A stretch of 64,000 nt of DNA from Azospirillum ramasamyi (GTDB lineage: Bacteria; Pseudomonadota; Alphaproteobacteria; Azospirillales; Azospirillaceae): the NCBI RefSeq assembly GCF_003233655.1, contig NZ_CP029832.1:372001-436000 (forward strand), given 5' to 3'. Of the stretch, positions 32,262-40,900 are shown in pieces (the stretch's first letter is position 1; every line of letters begins with the position of its first letter). The notes beneath the pieces were generated by a model that was not told the origin of the DNA, did no database searches, and saw only the letters and a program-made list of their open reading frames with translations. A program made the translations under genes and the position numbers.

Positions 32262-33395
32262 ATGACGCAGCCCAGTCGGGGCGGAGAGTACGACGTCGCC
32301 GTTATCGGCGGCGGGCTGGTCGGATCGGCGCTGGCCTGGGGCCTCGCGCGGTCGGGCCAGAAGGTCGCAATGCTGGACGAGGGCGACATCGCCGTGCGCC
32401 CGTCGCGCGGCAATTTCGCCCTGGTCTGGGTGCAGGGCAAGGGATTGGGGATGCCGGAATATGCCGGCTGGACCAAGCAGTCCTCCGACGACTGGAGCGG
32501 CTTCGCCGAGCTGCTGCGCGAACAGACCGGGCTGGACGTCGCCTACCGGCGCCCCGGCGGCTTCATGCCGATGCTGTCGGAAGAGGATCTGCAGGACCGC
32601 GCCAACACCATGATGCGGCTGCACAACCAGCCCGACATGGTCCGTTACCCCTACGAGGTGATGGACCGCGAAACCCTGCGCAAGGAACTGCCCTTCATCG
32701 GGCCGGACGTGGTCGGCGGCACCTATTGCCCGCTGGACGGCCACTGCAACTCGCTGCGGCTGCTGCGCACCCTGCACAAGGGCATCGGCATGCTGGGCGT
32801 CGATTACCGGCCCAACCACCGCGTCGAGCGGATCGAGCATCGCGACGGCGGTTTCCGCATGGACACCGCCGGCGGCGAGGTGCGCGCCGGCAAGATCGTG
32901 CTGGCCGCCGGCCATGACAGCGCCCGGCTGGCGCCGATGGTCGGGCTGTCGGCCCCGGTCCGCCCGCAGCGCGGCCATGTCATCGTCACCGAGAAGACCG
33001 CCCCCTTCCTGCACCACCCCACCGTCTATGTCCGCCAGACCGACGAGGGCGGGGTGATGATCGGCGACAGCTTCGAGGAAGCCGGCTTCGACACCACGTT
33101 GCAGCCCGGCATCTCGTCGACCATCGCCGAGCGCGCCATCCGCTTCTTCCCGCTGCTGGGCAAGCTGAACGTGGTGCGGAGCTGGGCGGCGCTGCGCGTG
33201 CTGACGCCGGACGGCTTCCCGATCTACGAGGAGTCGAAGACGGCCCCCGGCGCCTTCGTCGCCACCTGCCACAGCGGCGTGACCCTTGCCGCCAACCATG
33301 CGCTGACGCTGGCGCCGCTGATCGCGGCCGGCGGCCTCGGCGACCGTTTTGCGCCCTTCAGCGCCCGGAGGTTCCATGTTCCGCAGGCTGCCTGA
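32262..33395 (+). CDS. DadA-like FAD amine oxidase (opine/HcnC-type beta subunit)
   Basis: A 377-aa FAD-dependent oxidoreductase of the DAO fold, like the HcnC/OoxB/D-hydroxyproline dehydrogenase beta subunits. The dinucleotide motif VAVIGGGLVGSALAWGLARSG is at the N-terminus, ILAAGHDSARLAPMVGL-type FAD contacts lie in the middle and the C-terminal VATCHSGVTLAANHALTLAPLIA closes the fold. GGAG lies 8 nt before the ATG at 32262; GTG at 32253 is less likely. It overlaps the small Fe-S gene by 20 nt. It would oxidise the secondary amine of an imported opine, proline derivative or D-amino acid. Confidence 0.88.
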   Translation: MTQPSRGGEYDVAVIGGGLVGSALAWGLARSGQKVAMLDEGDIAVRPSRGNFALVWVQGKGLGMPEYAGWTKQSSDDWSGFAELLREQTGLDVAYRRPGGFMPMLSEEDLQDRANTMMRLHNQPDMVRYPYEVMDRETLRKELPFIGPDVVGGTYCPLDGHCNSLRLLRTLHKGIGMLGVDYRPNHRVERIEHRDGGFRMDTAGGEVRAGKIVLAAGHDSARLAPMVGLSAPVRPQRGHVIVTEKTAPFLHHPTVYVRQTDEGGVMIGDSFEEAGFDTTLQPGISSTIAERAIRFFPLLGKLNVVRSWAALRVLTPDGFPIYEESKTAPGAFVATCHSGVTLAANHALTLAPLIAAGGLGDRFAPFSARRFHVPQAA

Positions 33396-33687
33396 GATCG
33401 AGACCGCCCTCAAGACCGCCGAGACGGTCGCCTTCACCATCGACGGCCGTCCGGCCAGCGCGCGGGCGGGCGACAGCGTCGCCGCCGCCCTGCTGGCCAA
33501 CGGCGTCGTCGCCTGCCGCAACATGCCGGTCAGCGGCGCGGCGCGCGGCCCCTACTGCATGATGGGCGTCTGCTTCGACTGCCTCGTCACCATCGACGGG
33601 ACCGGCAACCGCCAGGGCTGTCAGGTGCGCGTGGCGCCGGGCATGGCGGTGGAAACCCAGAACGGCAAGCGCGAGGTGGAACGATGA
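33376..33687 (+). CDS. (2Fe-2S)-binding small subunit (HcnA/OoxG-like)
   Basis: A 103-aa ferredoxin-like subunit. The domain has FTIDGRPASARAGDSVAAALLANG followed by the cluster motif CMMGVCFDCLVTIDG and a further Cys in RQGCQVRV, the pattern of the HcnA-type single-domain 2Fe-2S proteins. It overlaps the upstream gene by 20 nt and the next by 4 nt (ATGA), so translation is coupled. It would carry electrons between the two flavoprotein subunits of the dehydrogenase complex. Confidence 0.9.
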   Translation: MFRRLPEIETALKTAETVAFTIDGRPASARAGDSVAAALLANGVVACRNMPVSGAARGPYCMMGVCFDCLVTIDGTGNRQGCQVRVAPGMAVETQNGKREVER

Positions 33688-35156
33688 GCGCGCCCAATTC
33701 CAGCTACGACTTCGACATCGCCGTCGTCGGCGCCGGCCCGGCCGGTCTTGCGGCCGCGGCGCTGGCCGCGTCCAACGGCGCGTCTGTCGTCCTGCTCGAC
33801 GAACAGGCGGAACCCGGCGGCCAGATCTACCGCGCCGTCACCGAAACCCCGGTGCGCGACCGCAAGGTTCTCGGCCCCGACTACTGGCACGGCGCCGAGC
33901 TGCTCGGTCCGCTGCGCGACAGCGGCGCCGTCCACTGGCCGGGCAGCACGGTTTGGAGCGTCGCCCGCCCGCGCGAGGATGGCCCGGACGGGCAGCGCAG
34001 CATCCAGATCGGGCTGTCGCGCGACGGCGCCGCGGCGATGCTGACCGTCCGCCACGTCATCCTGGCGACCGGCGCGCTGGAACGTCCCTTCCCCATCCCC
34101 GGCTGGACCCTGCCGGGCGTGCTGGGCGCCGGTGCGGCGCAGGTGCTGCTGAAGACCTCCGGCCTCGTGCCGTCGGGCGCGACGGTGATGGCGGGCAGCG
34201 GGCCGCTGCTGTGGCTGCTGGCATGGCAGTATCTGCAGGCCGGCGCGCGGATCGACGCGATCCTCGACACCACGCCGAAGGAGAACTGGCGCGCCGCCCT
34301 GCCGCTGCTGCCGGGCTTCCTGCGCTCGCCCTATCTCGGCAAGGGCATGAAGCTGATGCTGGAGGTTCGGCGCAAGCTGACCGTCATCGGCAACGTCACC
34401 GCCCTGCGCGCGGAAGGCGGCGTCGGAAGCGGCGGGAACGAAGGCGTGCTGAAGAGCGTCGTCTACACCCGCAACGGCACCGAGCACCGGTTGCCCGCCG
34501 ACACGCTCCTGCTGCACCACGGCGTCGTTCCCAACCTGAACCTCGCCAACGCCACCGGCTGCGCCCAGCGCTGGGACGAGCAGCAGCGCTGCTGGCGCCC
34601 GACCACCGACGAATGGGGCGCCACCTCGGTCGAGGGCGTGTCGCTGGCCGGCGACGGTGCCGGCATCGGCGGCGCCCGCGCGGCGGAGGAAGCCGGCCGC
34701 CTGACGGCGCTCGACGCCCTGCACCGGCTGGGCCGCATCGGCCGCGAGCAGCGCGACCGCTCCGCCGCGCCCTTCCGCGCCGCGCTCGACCGGGCGCTGA
34801 CGGGACGCGCCTTCCTCGACACGCTCTACACCCCGGCGGAAGCCTTCCGCGTGCCGGCAGACGACACCATCGTCTGCCGCTGCGAGGAGATCACCGCCGG
34901 CGCGGTGCGCGAGGCGGTACGGCTGGGCTGTTCCGGCCCCAACCAGGCCAAGAGCTTCCTGCGCTGCGGCATGGGGCCGTGCCAGGGCCGGCTGTGCGGC
35001 CCGACGGTGACCGAGGTCATCGCGGCGGAGCGCGGCATTTCCCCGGCGGAGGTCGGCTATTACCGCCTGCGCCCGCCGGTGAAGCCGATCACGCTGGCGG
35101 AACTGGCCGCCCTGCCGAAGACCGACGCCGACATCGACGCCGTGTTCAAGCACTGA
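33684..35156 (+). CDS. FAD/NAD-binding alpha subunit (OoxA/HcnB-like) with C-terminal Fe-S motif
   Basis: A 490-aa pyridine nucleotide-disulfide-type flavoprotein of the HcnB/OoxA/hydroxyproline-dehydrogenase group. The N-terminus is VVGAGPAGLAAAALAAS with the family motif EPGGQIYRAV. ILATGALERPFPIPGWTLPGV and GAGAAQVLLK mark the second nucleotide site. The C-terminal 100 residues hold a BFD-like iron-sulfur motif CRCEEI ... CGMGPCQGRLCGP with four or more Cys. It completes a three-subunit dehydrogenase with the two upstream products, probably at the inner face of the membrane. Confidence 0.9.
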   Translation: MSAPNSSYDFDIAVVGAGPAGLAAAALAASNGASVVLLDEQAEPGGQIYRAVTETPVRDRKVLGPDYWHGAELLGPLRDSGAVHWPGSTVWSVARPREDGPDGQRSIQIGLSRDGAAAMLTVRHVILATGALERPFPIPGWTLPGVLGAGAAQVLLKTSGLVPSGATVMAGSGPLLWLLAWQYLQAGARIDAILDTTPKENWRAALPLLPGFLRSPYLGKGMKLMLEVRRKLTVIGNVTALRAEGGVGSGGNEGVLKSVVYTRNGTEHRLPADTLLLHHGVVPNLNLANATGCAQRWDEQQRCWRPTTDEWGATSVEGVSLAGDGAGIGGARAAEEAGRLTALDALHRLGRIGREQRDRSAAPFRAALDRALTGRAFLDTLYTPAEAFRVPADDTIVCRCEEITAGAVREAVRLGCSGPNQAKSFLRCGMGPCQGRLCGPTVTEVIAAERGISPAEVGYYRLRPPVKPITLAELAALPKTDADIDAVFKH

Positions 35157-35169
35157 CCGGAGGCGCCCG

Positions 35170-36318
35170 ATGACCGCAACCGCCTCCTTCAGTCCAGACG
35201 TCATCGTCATCGGCGGCGGCCTGCACGGCTGCTCCGCCGCGCTGCACCTGTCGATGCGCGGCCTGCGCGTGCTGGTGCTGGAAAAGGACCATGTCGCCCG
35301 CCACGCTTCCGGCGTCAATGCGGGCGGCGTGCGCCAGCTCGGCCGCCATGTCGCGGAGGTGCCGCTGTCCGTCGCCTCGATGGCGCTGTGGCACCGCATC
35401 CGGGATCTGGTGGACGACGATTGCGGCTTCGAGAGTCACGGCCAGATCAAGGTGGCGGAGACCGAGGCGGAGCTGGAGACGCTGCACGCCCGCGTCGCCG
35501 AACTGAACGCCCTGGGCTTCACCCATGAGGAGATGGTCGGCCGGGACGAGTTGCGGTCGCTGGTGCCGGCCATCGCCGATCACTGCATCGGCGCCCTGGT
35601 GTCGCGCGGCGACGGCGCGGCGATCCCCTTCCGCACCACCTTCGCCTTCCGGCGCAAGGCCATCGCGCTCGGCGCCCGCTTCCAGGAGGGCGGCGCCGTG
35701 ACGCGGCTGGCCCGCAAGGGCGGGCTGTGGAGCGTCGAGACGGCCGACGGGGGACGATACGAGGCGCCGGTGGTGGTGAACGCCGCCGGGGCCTGGGCCG
35801 ACCGCATCGCGGCGCAGGTGGGCGAGCCGGTGCCGCTGGAGCCCGTCGCGCCGATGCTGATGATCACCGCCCGCGTCGCTCCCTTCATCAAGCCGGTGGT
35901 CGGAGCGACCGGCCGCACGCTGTCCTTCAAGCAGTTCCCCAACGGGACCGTGCTGATCGGCGGCGGGCTGCTGGGCCGGGCGGTGCGCGACGAGAACCGG
36001 GCGGAGCTGGACTTCTCCCAGGTATCGGTGAACGCCCGCACGGTGTGGGATCTGTTCCCCTGCATGCGCGGCGCCACCATCGTCCGTTCCTGGGCGGGGA
36101 TCGAGGCGCGGATGCCGGACCAGATCCCGGTGATCGGCCCCAGCGGCACCGAACCGGACCTCTACCATTCCTTCGGCTTCTCGGCGCACGGCTTCCAGCT
36201 CGGCCCCATCGTCGGGCGGATCACCGCCGACCTGATCACGGACGGAGCAACCGACCTGCCCATCGCCCCCTTCCGCATCGGCCGCTTCGCCGAAGCAGCG
36301 ACCAGAAACGCCGCCTGA
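35170..36318 (+). CDS. FAD-dependent amine oxidoreductase (SoxB/DAO type)
   Basis: A second DAO-fold oxidase of 382 aa, 13 nt downstream. The motif VIVIGGGLHGCSAALHLSMRG binds FAD and NAAGAWADRIAAQVGEPVPLEPVAPM matches the sarcosine-oxidase-beta type. The C-terminus has SFGFSAHGFQLGPIVG. It differs from the upstream HcnC-like subunit and probably acts on a different amine or on the product of the first oxidation. Ribosome site GGAGGC precedes the ATG. Confidence 0.88.
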   Translation: MTATASFSPDVIVIGGGLHGCSAALHLSMRGLRVLVLEKDHVARHASGVNAGGVRQLGRHVAEVPLSVASMALWHRIRDLVDDDCGFESHGQIKVAETEAELETLHARVAELNALGFTHEEMVGRDELRSLVPAIADHCIGALVSRGDGAAIPFRTTFAFRRKAIALGARFQEGGAVTRLARKGGLWSVETADGGRYEAPVVVNAAGAWADRIAAQVGEPVPLEPVAPMLMITARVAPFIKPVVGATGRTLSFKQFPNGTVLIGGGLLGRAVRDENRAELDFSQVSVNARTVWDLFPCMRGATIVRSWAGIEARMPDQIPVIGPSGTEPDLYHSFGFSAHGFQLGPIVGRITADLITDGATDLPIAPFRIGRFAEAATRNAA

Positions 36319-36336
36319 CCCATTGGAGCATTCACA

Positions 36337-36684
36337 GTGACGATCCAGCGCTTCCACCCGACCCCGCGGCTCTGCGACATGGTCATCCACAATGACACCG
36401 TCTATCTCGCCGGCCAGATCGTCGACGACGGATCGACCACGGTGGAGGCGCAGACCCGCGACGTGCTGCGCCAGATCGACGCCCTGCTGGCCGAGGCCGG
36501 GACGAGCAAGAGCAACATCCTGACCGCCACCGTCTATCTGGCCGACATCGCCACCTTCCCCGAGATGAACGCCGCCTGGGACGCCTGGGTCGATCCGGCC
36601 AACCCGCCGGCCCGCGCGACGGTGGAGGCCAAGCTGGCCGACCCGTCGATCCTGGTCGAGATCGTCGTCGTCGCGGCGCGCTGA
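36337..36684 (+). CDS. RidA-family enamine/imine deaminase, first copy
   Basis: A 115-aa RidA/YjgF protein. It hydrolyses enamine or imine products, such as those released by amine oxidases. The trimer-forming core includes YLAGQIVDDGSTTVEAQTRDVLRQIDALLAEAG and the catalytic Arg in NPPARATVEAKLADPSILVEIVVVAA. A second RidA gene (37517) has a different N-terminus, so they may serve two different imine products of the two oxidases. Confidence 0.92.
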   Translation: MTIQRFHPTPRLCDMVIHNDTVYLAGQIVDDGSTTVEAQTRDVLRQIDALLAEAGTSKSNILTATVYLADIATFPEMNAAWDAWVDPANPPARATVEAKLADPSILVEIVVVAAR

Positions 36685-36717
36685 TCCCCCTTCCCGCCTG
36701 ACATTCCGGAGCCTGCC

Positions 36718-37485
36718 ATGAAGCGCCTCGTCACCGGCGTCGCCGCCCTGTTTCTGCTTGCGTCCGGCGGCATCGCCGCGGCGCAGGAGCCCGTCCGCAT
36801 CGCCACCGAGGGCGCCTATCCTCCCTTCAACTTCACCCAGCCCGACGGCAAGGTGGCGGGGCTGGAGGTCGATCTCGCCAACGCGCTGTGCGAGCGGATG
36901 AAGCGCCCCTGCACCGTCGTGGCGCAGGAATGGGACGGCATCATTCCGGGTCTGCTGGCGAAGAAGTACGACGCCATCATGGCGACGATGAACATCACGC
37001 CGGAACGCGCCAAGACCATCGGCTTCTCCACCCCCTACATGGTGGTGCCGGCCTATTTCGTTGCGCCGGCCAAGTCCGCCATCGACGGCTCGCCCGCCAG
37101 CCTGCGCGGCAAGACCATCGGCGCCCAGGTCTCCACCACCCATTCCCGCTATGTCGAGAAGCATCTCGGCAGCGATGTGACGCTGAAGACCTACGACACC
37201 GCCTCCAACCTGCTGGCCGATTTGAAGGCCGGGCGGATCGACGCCGCCATCACCACCGGCGCCACCGCGTCCGACTGGGTGAAGGGCGACGGCGGCAAGT
37301 CGGTCAAGCTGGTCGGCGAGCCGGTGGTCGACGTCGAGGTGTTCGGCCCCGGCATCGGCGTCGGCCTGCGCAAGGAGGACGCCGCGCTGAAGCAGTCCTT
37401 CGACGAGGCGATCCGCGCGGTCGTGCAGGACGGGACGCTGGCCCGCATCGGCGCCCGCTACGTCGATTTCTCCATCACCCCCTGA
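36718..37485 (+). CDS. Amino-acid/opine-type ABC substrate-binding protein (HisJ-like)
   Basis: A 255-aa periplasmic family 3 binding protein. A Sec signal (LVTGVAALFLLASGGIAAAQ) is followed by VRIATEGAYPPFNFTQPDGKVAGLEVDLANALCERM and ends in GTLARIGARYVDF. The family binds basic amino acids and opines such as octopine and nopaline. No permease or ATPase of this class is in the window, so it must use a transporter encoded elsewhere or its partners are lost. It sits between the two ridA genes in the flavoprotein operon. Confidence 0.9.
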   Translation: MKRLVTGVAALFLLASGGIAAAQEPVRIATEGAYPPFNFTQPDGKVAGLEVDLANALCERMKRPCTVVAQEWDGIIPGLLAKKYDAIMATMNITPERAKTIGFSTPYMVVPAYFVAPAKSAIDGSPASLRGKTIGAQVSTTHSRYVEKHLGSDVTLKTYDTASNLLADLKAGRIDAAITTGATASDWVKGDGGKSVKLVGEPVVDVEVFGPGIGVGLRKEDAALKQSFDEAIRAVVQDGTLARIGARYVDFSITP

Positions 37486-37516
37486 GTCCTTTTCAAACAC
37501 CAAGGAGCAGTTCCCA

Positions 37517-37864
37517 GTGATCAAGCGCATCGAGAAGACCAAGATCATGCACCGCGTCGTCGTCAACAACGGCACGGCCTATCTCGGCGGCATCATCGCC
37601 GACGACGTCAGCGTCGGCATGGGCGGCCAGGTCACGCAGATCTGCGGCAAGCTCGACCAGGTGCTGGCGATGGCCGGCAGCGACAAGACCAAGCTGCTGT
37701 CCGCCCAGCTGTTCATCACCGACATGAGCCTGAAGAACGAGATGAACGAGGCGTGGCTCGCCTGGCTCGACGGCAACGATCTGCCGGCCCGCGCCACCAT
37801 CGGCGTCGCCGATCTGGGCGCGCCGGAGATCAAGATCGAGGTGGTGGTCACCGCCGCGGTCTGA
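37517..37864 (+). CDS. RidA-family enamine/imine deaminase, second copy
   Basis: A second 115-aa RidA-family protein, starting IKRIEKTKIMHRVVVNNGTAYLGGIIADD and ending NDLPARATIGVADLGAPEIKIEVVVTA, with the conserved Arg in LPARATIG. It is the last gene of the operon and is followed by a GC-rich hairpin. It is only moderately similar to the first copy, so gene duplication within this operon is unlikely to be recent. Confidence 0.92.
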   Translation: MIKRIEKTKIMHRVVVNNGTAYLGGIIADDVSVGMGGQVTQICGKLDQVLAMAGSDKTKLLSAQLFITDMSLKNEMNEAWLAWLDGNDLPARATIGVADLGAPEIKIEVVVTAAV

Positions 37865-37889
37865 TTTCAGCCTTCCGCGTGACGATGTG

Positions 37890-37916
37890 ACGCCCCGTGC
37901 CCGACGCACGGGGCGT
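37890..37916 (+). terminator. Hairpin after the flavoprotein/RidA operon
   Basis: ACGCCCCGTGC (37890-37900) and GCACGGGGCGT (37906-37916) form a perfect 11-bp stem with a 5-nt loop, 26 nt after the last stop codon. The downstream sequence CGCCGTTTCG has only a short T-run, so efficiency is uncertain. Confidence 0.7.
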
Positions 37917-38060
37917 CGCCGTTTCGGCAGCGGGATTTTCGGGGGCGGAGGGCATTTGAAATGCACCTTCGTCGCCGGAACGCGGTCGGGGGCCGCCGGG
38001 CGCGGGGTTGTCACCCCCGCCCGACGGCCCCCGCCGGTCACTCAGGATCGCGCTCGCGCC

Positions 38061-40730
38061 TTATTCGGCAGCCGACTTCGTCTTGCCGACCACGCTCAGC
38101 GCCGCCGGGCTGCGGTCGCTCTCCGGCTCGGCATAGGCGCGGCCGTAGTAGCTGTCGATGAGCAGCTGCTTGATCTCGGCGACCAGCGGATAGCGCGGGT
38201 TGGCGCCGGTGCACTGGTCGTCGAAGGCGGCTTCGGCGATCGCATCGACCCGCTCCAGGAACGCCGCCTCCGGCACCCCCGCCGCCTGGATCGAGGCCGG
38301 GATCTCCAGCGCCCGCTTCAGCTCCTCGACCCAGCCGATCAGCTTCTCCACCCGCTCATGGTCGCGGCTGCCGCCCAGTTCCAGGTGCCGGGCGATCTGC
38401 GCATAGCGCGCCACGCCCTTCGGCCGGTCATACTGGCTGAACGCCGTCTGCTTGGTCGGGATGTCCGCCGCGTTGTAGCGGATGACGTTGGCGATCAGCA
38501 GGCCGTTGGCGATGCCGTGCGGAAGGTGGAACTCGGCCCCCAGCTTGTGCGCCATCGAGTGGCACACGCCGAGGAAGGCGTTGGCGAAGGCGATGCCGGC
38601 CAGCGTCGCCGCGTTGTGCACCAGCTCCCGCGCCTTCGGATCCTTCGCTCCGTTGCGGTAGGCCGAGGGCAGGTTCTCCTTCAGGAGCTTCAGCGCCTGC
38701 AGCGCCTGGCCGTCGGTATACTCGGTCGCCACCACCGAGACGTAAGCCTCCAGCGCATGGGTCACCGCGTCGATGCCGCCCGCCGCCGTCAGCCCCTTGG
38801 GCATGTCCATCACGAGGTTGGCGTCGATGATCGCCATCGTCGGCGTCAGCTCATAGTCGGCGATCGGGTATTTGGTGTCGGTGCGCTCGTCGGTCACCAC
38901 CGCGAAAGGCGTCACCTCCGACCCGGTGCCCGAGGTGGTCGGCACCGCCACCAGCTGCGCCTTCACGCCCAGCTTGGGGAAGGTGTAGATGCGCTTGCGG
39001 ATGTCCATGAAGCGCAGCGCCAGATCCTCGAAGGCAACGTCGGGCGCCTCGTACATCACCCAGATGATCTTGGCCGCATCCATCGGCGAGCCGCCGCCCA
39101 GCGCCAGGATCACGTCGGGCTGGAAGGCGTTGGCCAGGGCCACGCCCTTGCGCACCACCGCCAAGGTCGGGTCGGCGCTGACCTCGAAGAAGGTCTCCAC
39201 CTCCAGCCCCAGCGACTTCAGGACGCGGACGCTGTCGGCGACATGGCCGTTCTCGAACAGGAAACGGTCGGTGACGATCAGGCAGCGCTTCTTGCCGCGC
39301 AGCTCCTCGAGCGCGAAGGGCAGGCAGCCGCGGCGGAAGTAGATCGACTTGGGCAGCTTGTGCCACAGCATGTTCTCCGCCCTCTTCGCCACCGTCTTCC
39401 TGTTGATCAGGTGCTGCGGCCCGACATTCTCCGAGATCGAGTTGCCGCCCCACGAGCCGCAGCCCAGCGTCAGCGACGGCGCGAGGCGGAAGTTGTAGAG
39501 GTCGCCGATGCCGCCATGCGAGGACGGCGTGTTGATCAGGATGCGGGCGGTCTTCATCTTGTCGCCGAAATGGCGGATGCGGTCGGCCTGCTGGTCCTGG
39601 TCGGTGTAGAGCACCGAGGTGTGGCCGATGCCGCCGAGGGCCACCAGGGCGGCGGCCGTGTCGCAGGCCGCCATGAAGTCCTTGGCGCGGTAGAGCGCCA
39701 GGGTGGGCGACAGCTTCTCGTGGGCGAAGGGCTCGGTCTCGTCGACCTCCGACACCTCGGCGATCAGCACCTTGGTGGCGTGCGGCACCGTCACGCCGGC
39801 CATGGCGGCGATGGCGTGGGCGGGCTGGCCGACGATGTCGGCATTCAGGTGGCCGTCGACCAGCAGAACCTTGCGCACGGCATCGGCCTCGCGGGCCGAC
39901 AGGATGTAGCCGCCATGCTTGGCGAAGCGGTCGCGCACGGCGTCATAGACGGCATCGACCACCACCGCCGACTGTTCGGACGCGCAGACCACGCCGTTGT
40001 CGAAGGTCTTGGACATCAGGATGGAGGCGACGGCGCGCTTGATGTCGGCGAACTCGTCGATGACGGCGGGCGTGTTGCCGGCGCCGACGCCGATGGCGGG
40101 CTTGCCGGAGGAGTAGGCGGCCTTGACCATGCCCGGCCCGCCGGTGGCGAGGATCAGGTTGATGTCGGGATGGTGCATGACGGCGTTGGAGAGTTCCAGC
40201 GACGGCGTGTCGATCCAGCCGATGATGTCCTCGGGGGCGCCGGCCTCGACCGCGGCGGCGAGCACCAGGCGGGCGGCCTCGCAGGTCGATTTGCGGGCGC
40301 GGGGATGGGGGGAGATGACCAGGCCGTTGCGGGTCTTCAGCGCGATCAGCGCCTTGAAGATGGCGGTGGAGGTCGGGTTGGTGGTGGGGACGATGCCGCA
40401 GATCAGGCCGACCGGCTCGGCGATGGTGATGATGCCGCCGTCATCGTCCTCGGAAAGGACGCCGCAGGTCTTCTCGTCCTTGTACTTGTTGTAGATGTAT
40501 TCGGCGGCGAAGTGGTTCTTGATGACCTTGTCCTCCATCACGCCCATACCGGTCTCCGCCACCGCCATCTTGGCGAGCGGGATGCGGGCGTCGGCGGCGG
40601 CCAGCGCCGCGTTGCGGAAGATCAGGTCGACCGTCTCCTGCGGGAATTCGGCGAAGCGCGCTTGCGCCGCCTTCACGCGGGCGATCAGGGCGTTCAGGTC
40701 GGCGAGGGTCGTGACGGTCATGCTCATCAT
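38061..40730 (-). CDS. adhE: Bifunctional acetaldehyde-CoA/alcohol dehydrogenase
   Basis: An 889-aa fermentative enzyme that reduces acetyl-CoA to ethanol in two steps. The N-terminal aldehyde dehydrogenase domain has the catalytic Cys in NGVVCASEQSAVV and GIVPTTNPTSTAIFK. A linker leads into the C-terminal iron-dependent alcohol dehydrogenase with GGGSPMDAAKIIWVMYE, TTSGTGSEVTPFAVV and the metal-binding HSMAHKLGAEFHLPHG. The length is normal for AdhE, which forms spirosome filaments. It lies 170 nt downstream of a FixK-type regulator on the same strand, so oxygen-limited induction is plausible, though I see no convincing FNR box directly in front. Confidence 0.96.
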   Translation of the reverse strand: MMSMTVTTLADLNALIARVKAAQARFAEFPQETVDLIFRNAALAAADARIPLAKMAVAETGMGVMEDKVIKNHFAAEYIYNKYKDEKTCGVLSEDDDGGIITIAEPVGLICGIVPTTNPTSTAIFKALIALKTRNGLVISPHPRARKSTCEAARLVLAAAVEAGAPEDIIGWIDTPSLELSNAVMHHPDINLILATGGPGMVKAAYSSGKPAIGVGAGNTPAVIDEFADIKRAVASILMSKTFDNGVVCASEQSAVVVDAVYDAVRDRFAKHGGYILSAREADAVRKVLLVDGHLNADIVGQPAHAIAAMAGVTVPHATKVLIAEVSEVDETEPFAHEKLSPTLALYRAKDFMAACDTAAALVALGGIGHTSVLYTDQDQQADRIRHFGDKMKTARILINTPSSHGGIGDLYNFRLAPSLTLGCGSWGGNSISENVGPQHLINRKTVAKRAENMLWHKLPKSIYFRRGCLPFALEELRGKKRCLIVTDRFLFENGHVADSVRVLKSLGLEVETFFEVSADPTLAVVRKGVALANAFQPDVILALGGGSPMDAAKIIWVMYEAPDVAFEDLALRFMDIRKRIYTFPKLGVKAQLVAVPTTSGTGSEVTPFAVVTDERTDTKYPIADYELTPTMAIIDANLVMDMPKGLTAAGGIDAVTHALEAYVSVVATEYTDGQALQALKLLKENLPSAYRNGAKDPKARELVHNAATLAGIAFANAFLGVCHSMAHKLGAEFHLPHGIANGLLIANVIRYNAADIPTKQTAFSQYDRPKGVARYAQIARHLELGGSRDHERVEKLIGWVEELKRALEIPASIQAAGVPEAAFLERVDAIAEAAFDDQCTGANPRYPLVAEIKQLLIDSYYGRAYAEPESDRSPAALSVVGKTKSAAE

Positions 40731-40900
40731 CCACTTGCTGTCCGCGAGGAAGGCCGTGACGCCGTCGCGGTGATGGTGCGGAAAGGCCGTGGGATGTGCC
40801 GTTCAGGCGATCCGCTGCGGTCCCGGACGCCCAGCGAACATCCGGGGCGCCCGGCATACGGCCGGTTCTTTCGATGCTTTTGAAGATAGGCCGGTGAGGA

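Noticed and set aside
38061..40730. Separate genes for aldehyde and alcohol dehydrogenase
   Set aside because: Both domains lie in one uninterrupted frame of normal AdhE length.
37887..40883. Very long open frame (998 codons) antisense to adhE and similar long frames at 16768-19230 (minus) and 20652-22694 (minus)
   Set aside because: High GC removes stop codons from the antisense frames of real genes. These translations are His/Arg/Gln-rich with no domains, while the opposite strands encode well-defined enzymes.
40860..40890. Possible FNR box upstream of adhE (TTCAAAAGCATCGAA on the minus strand)
   Set aside because: It has three mismatches to TTGAT-N4-ATCAA, so it is too weak to report as a site.
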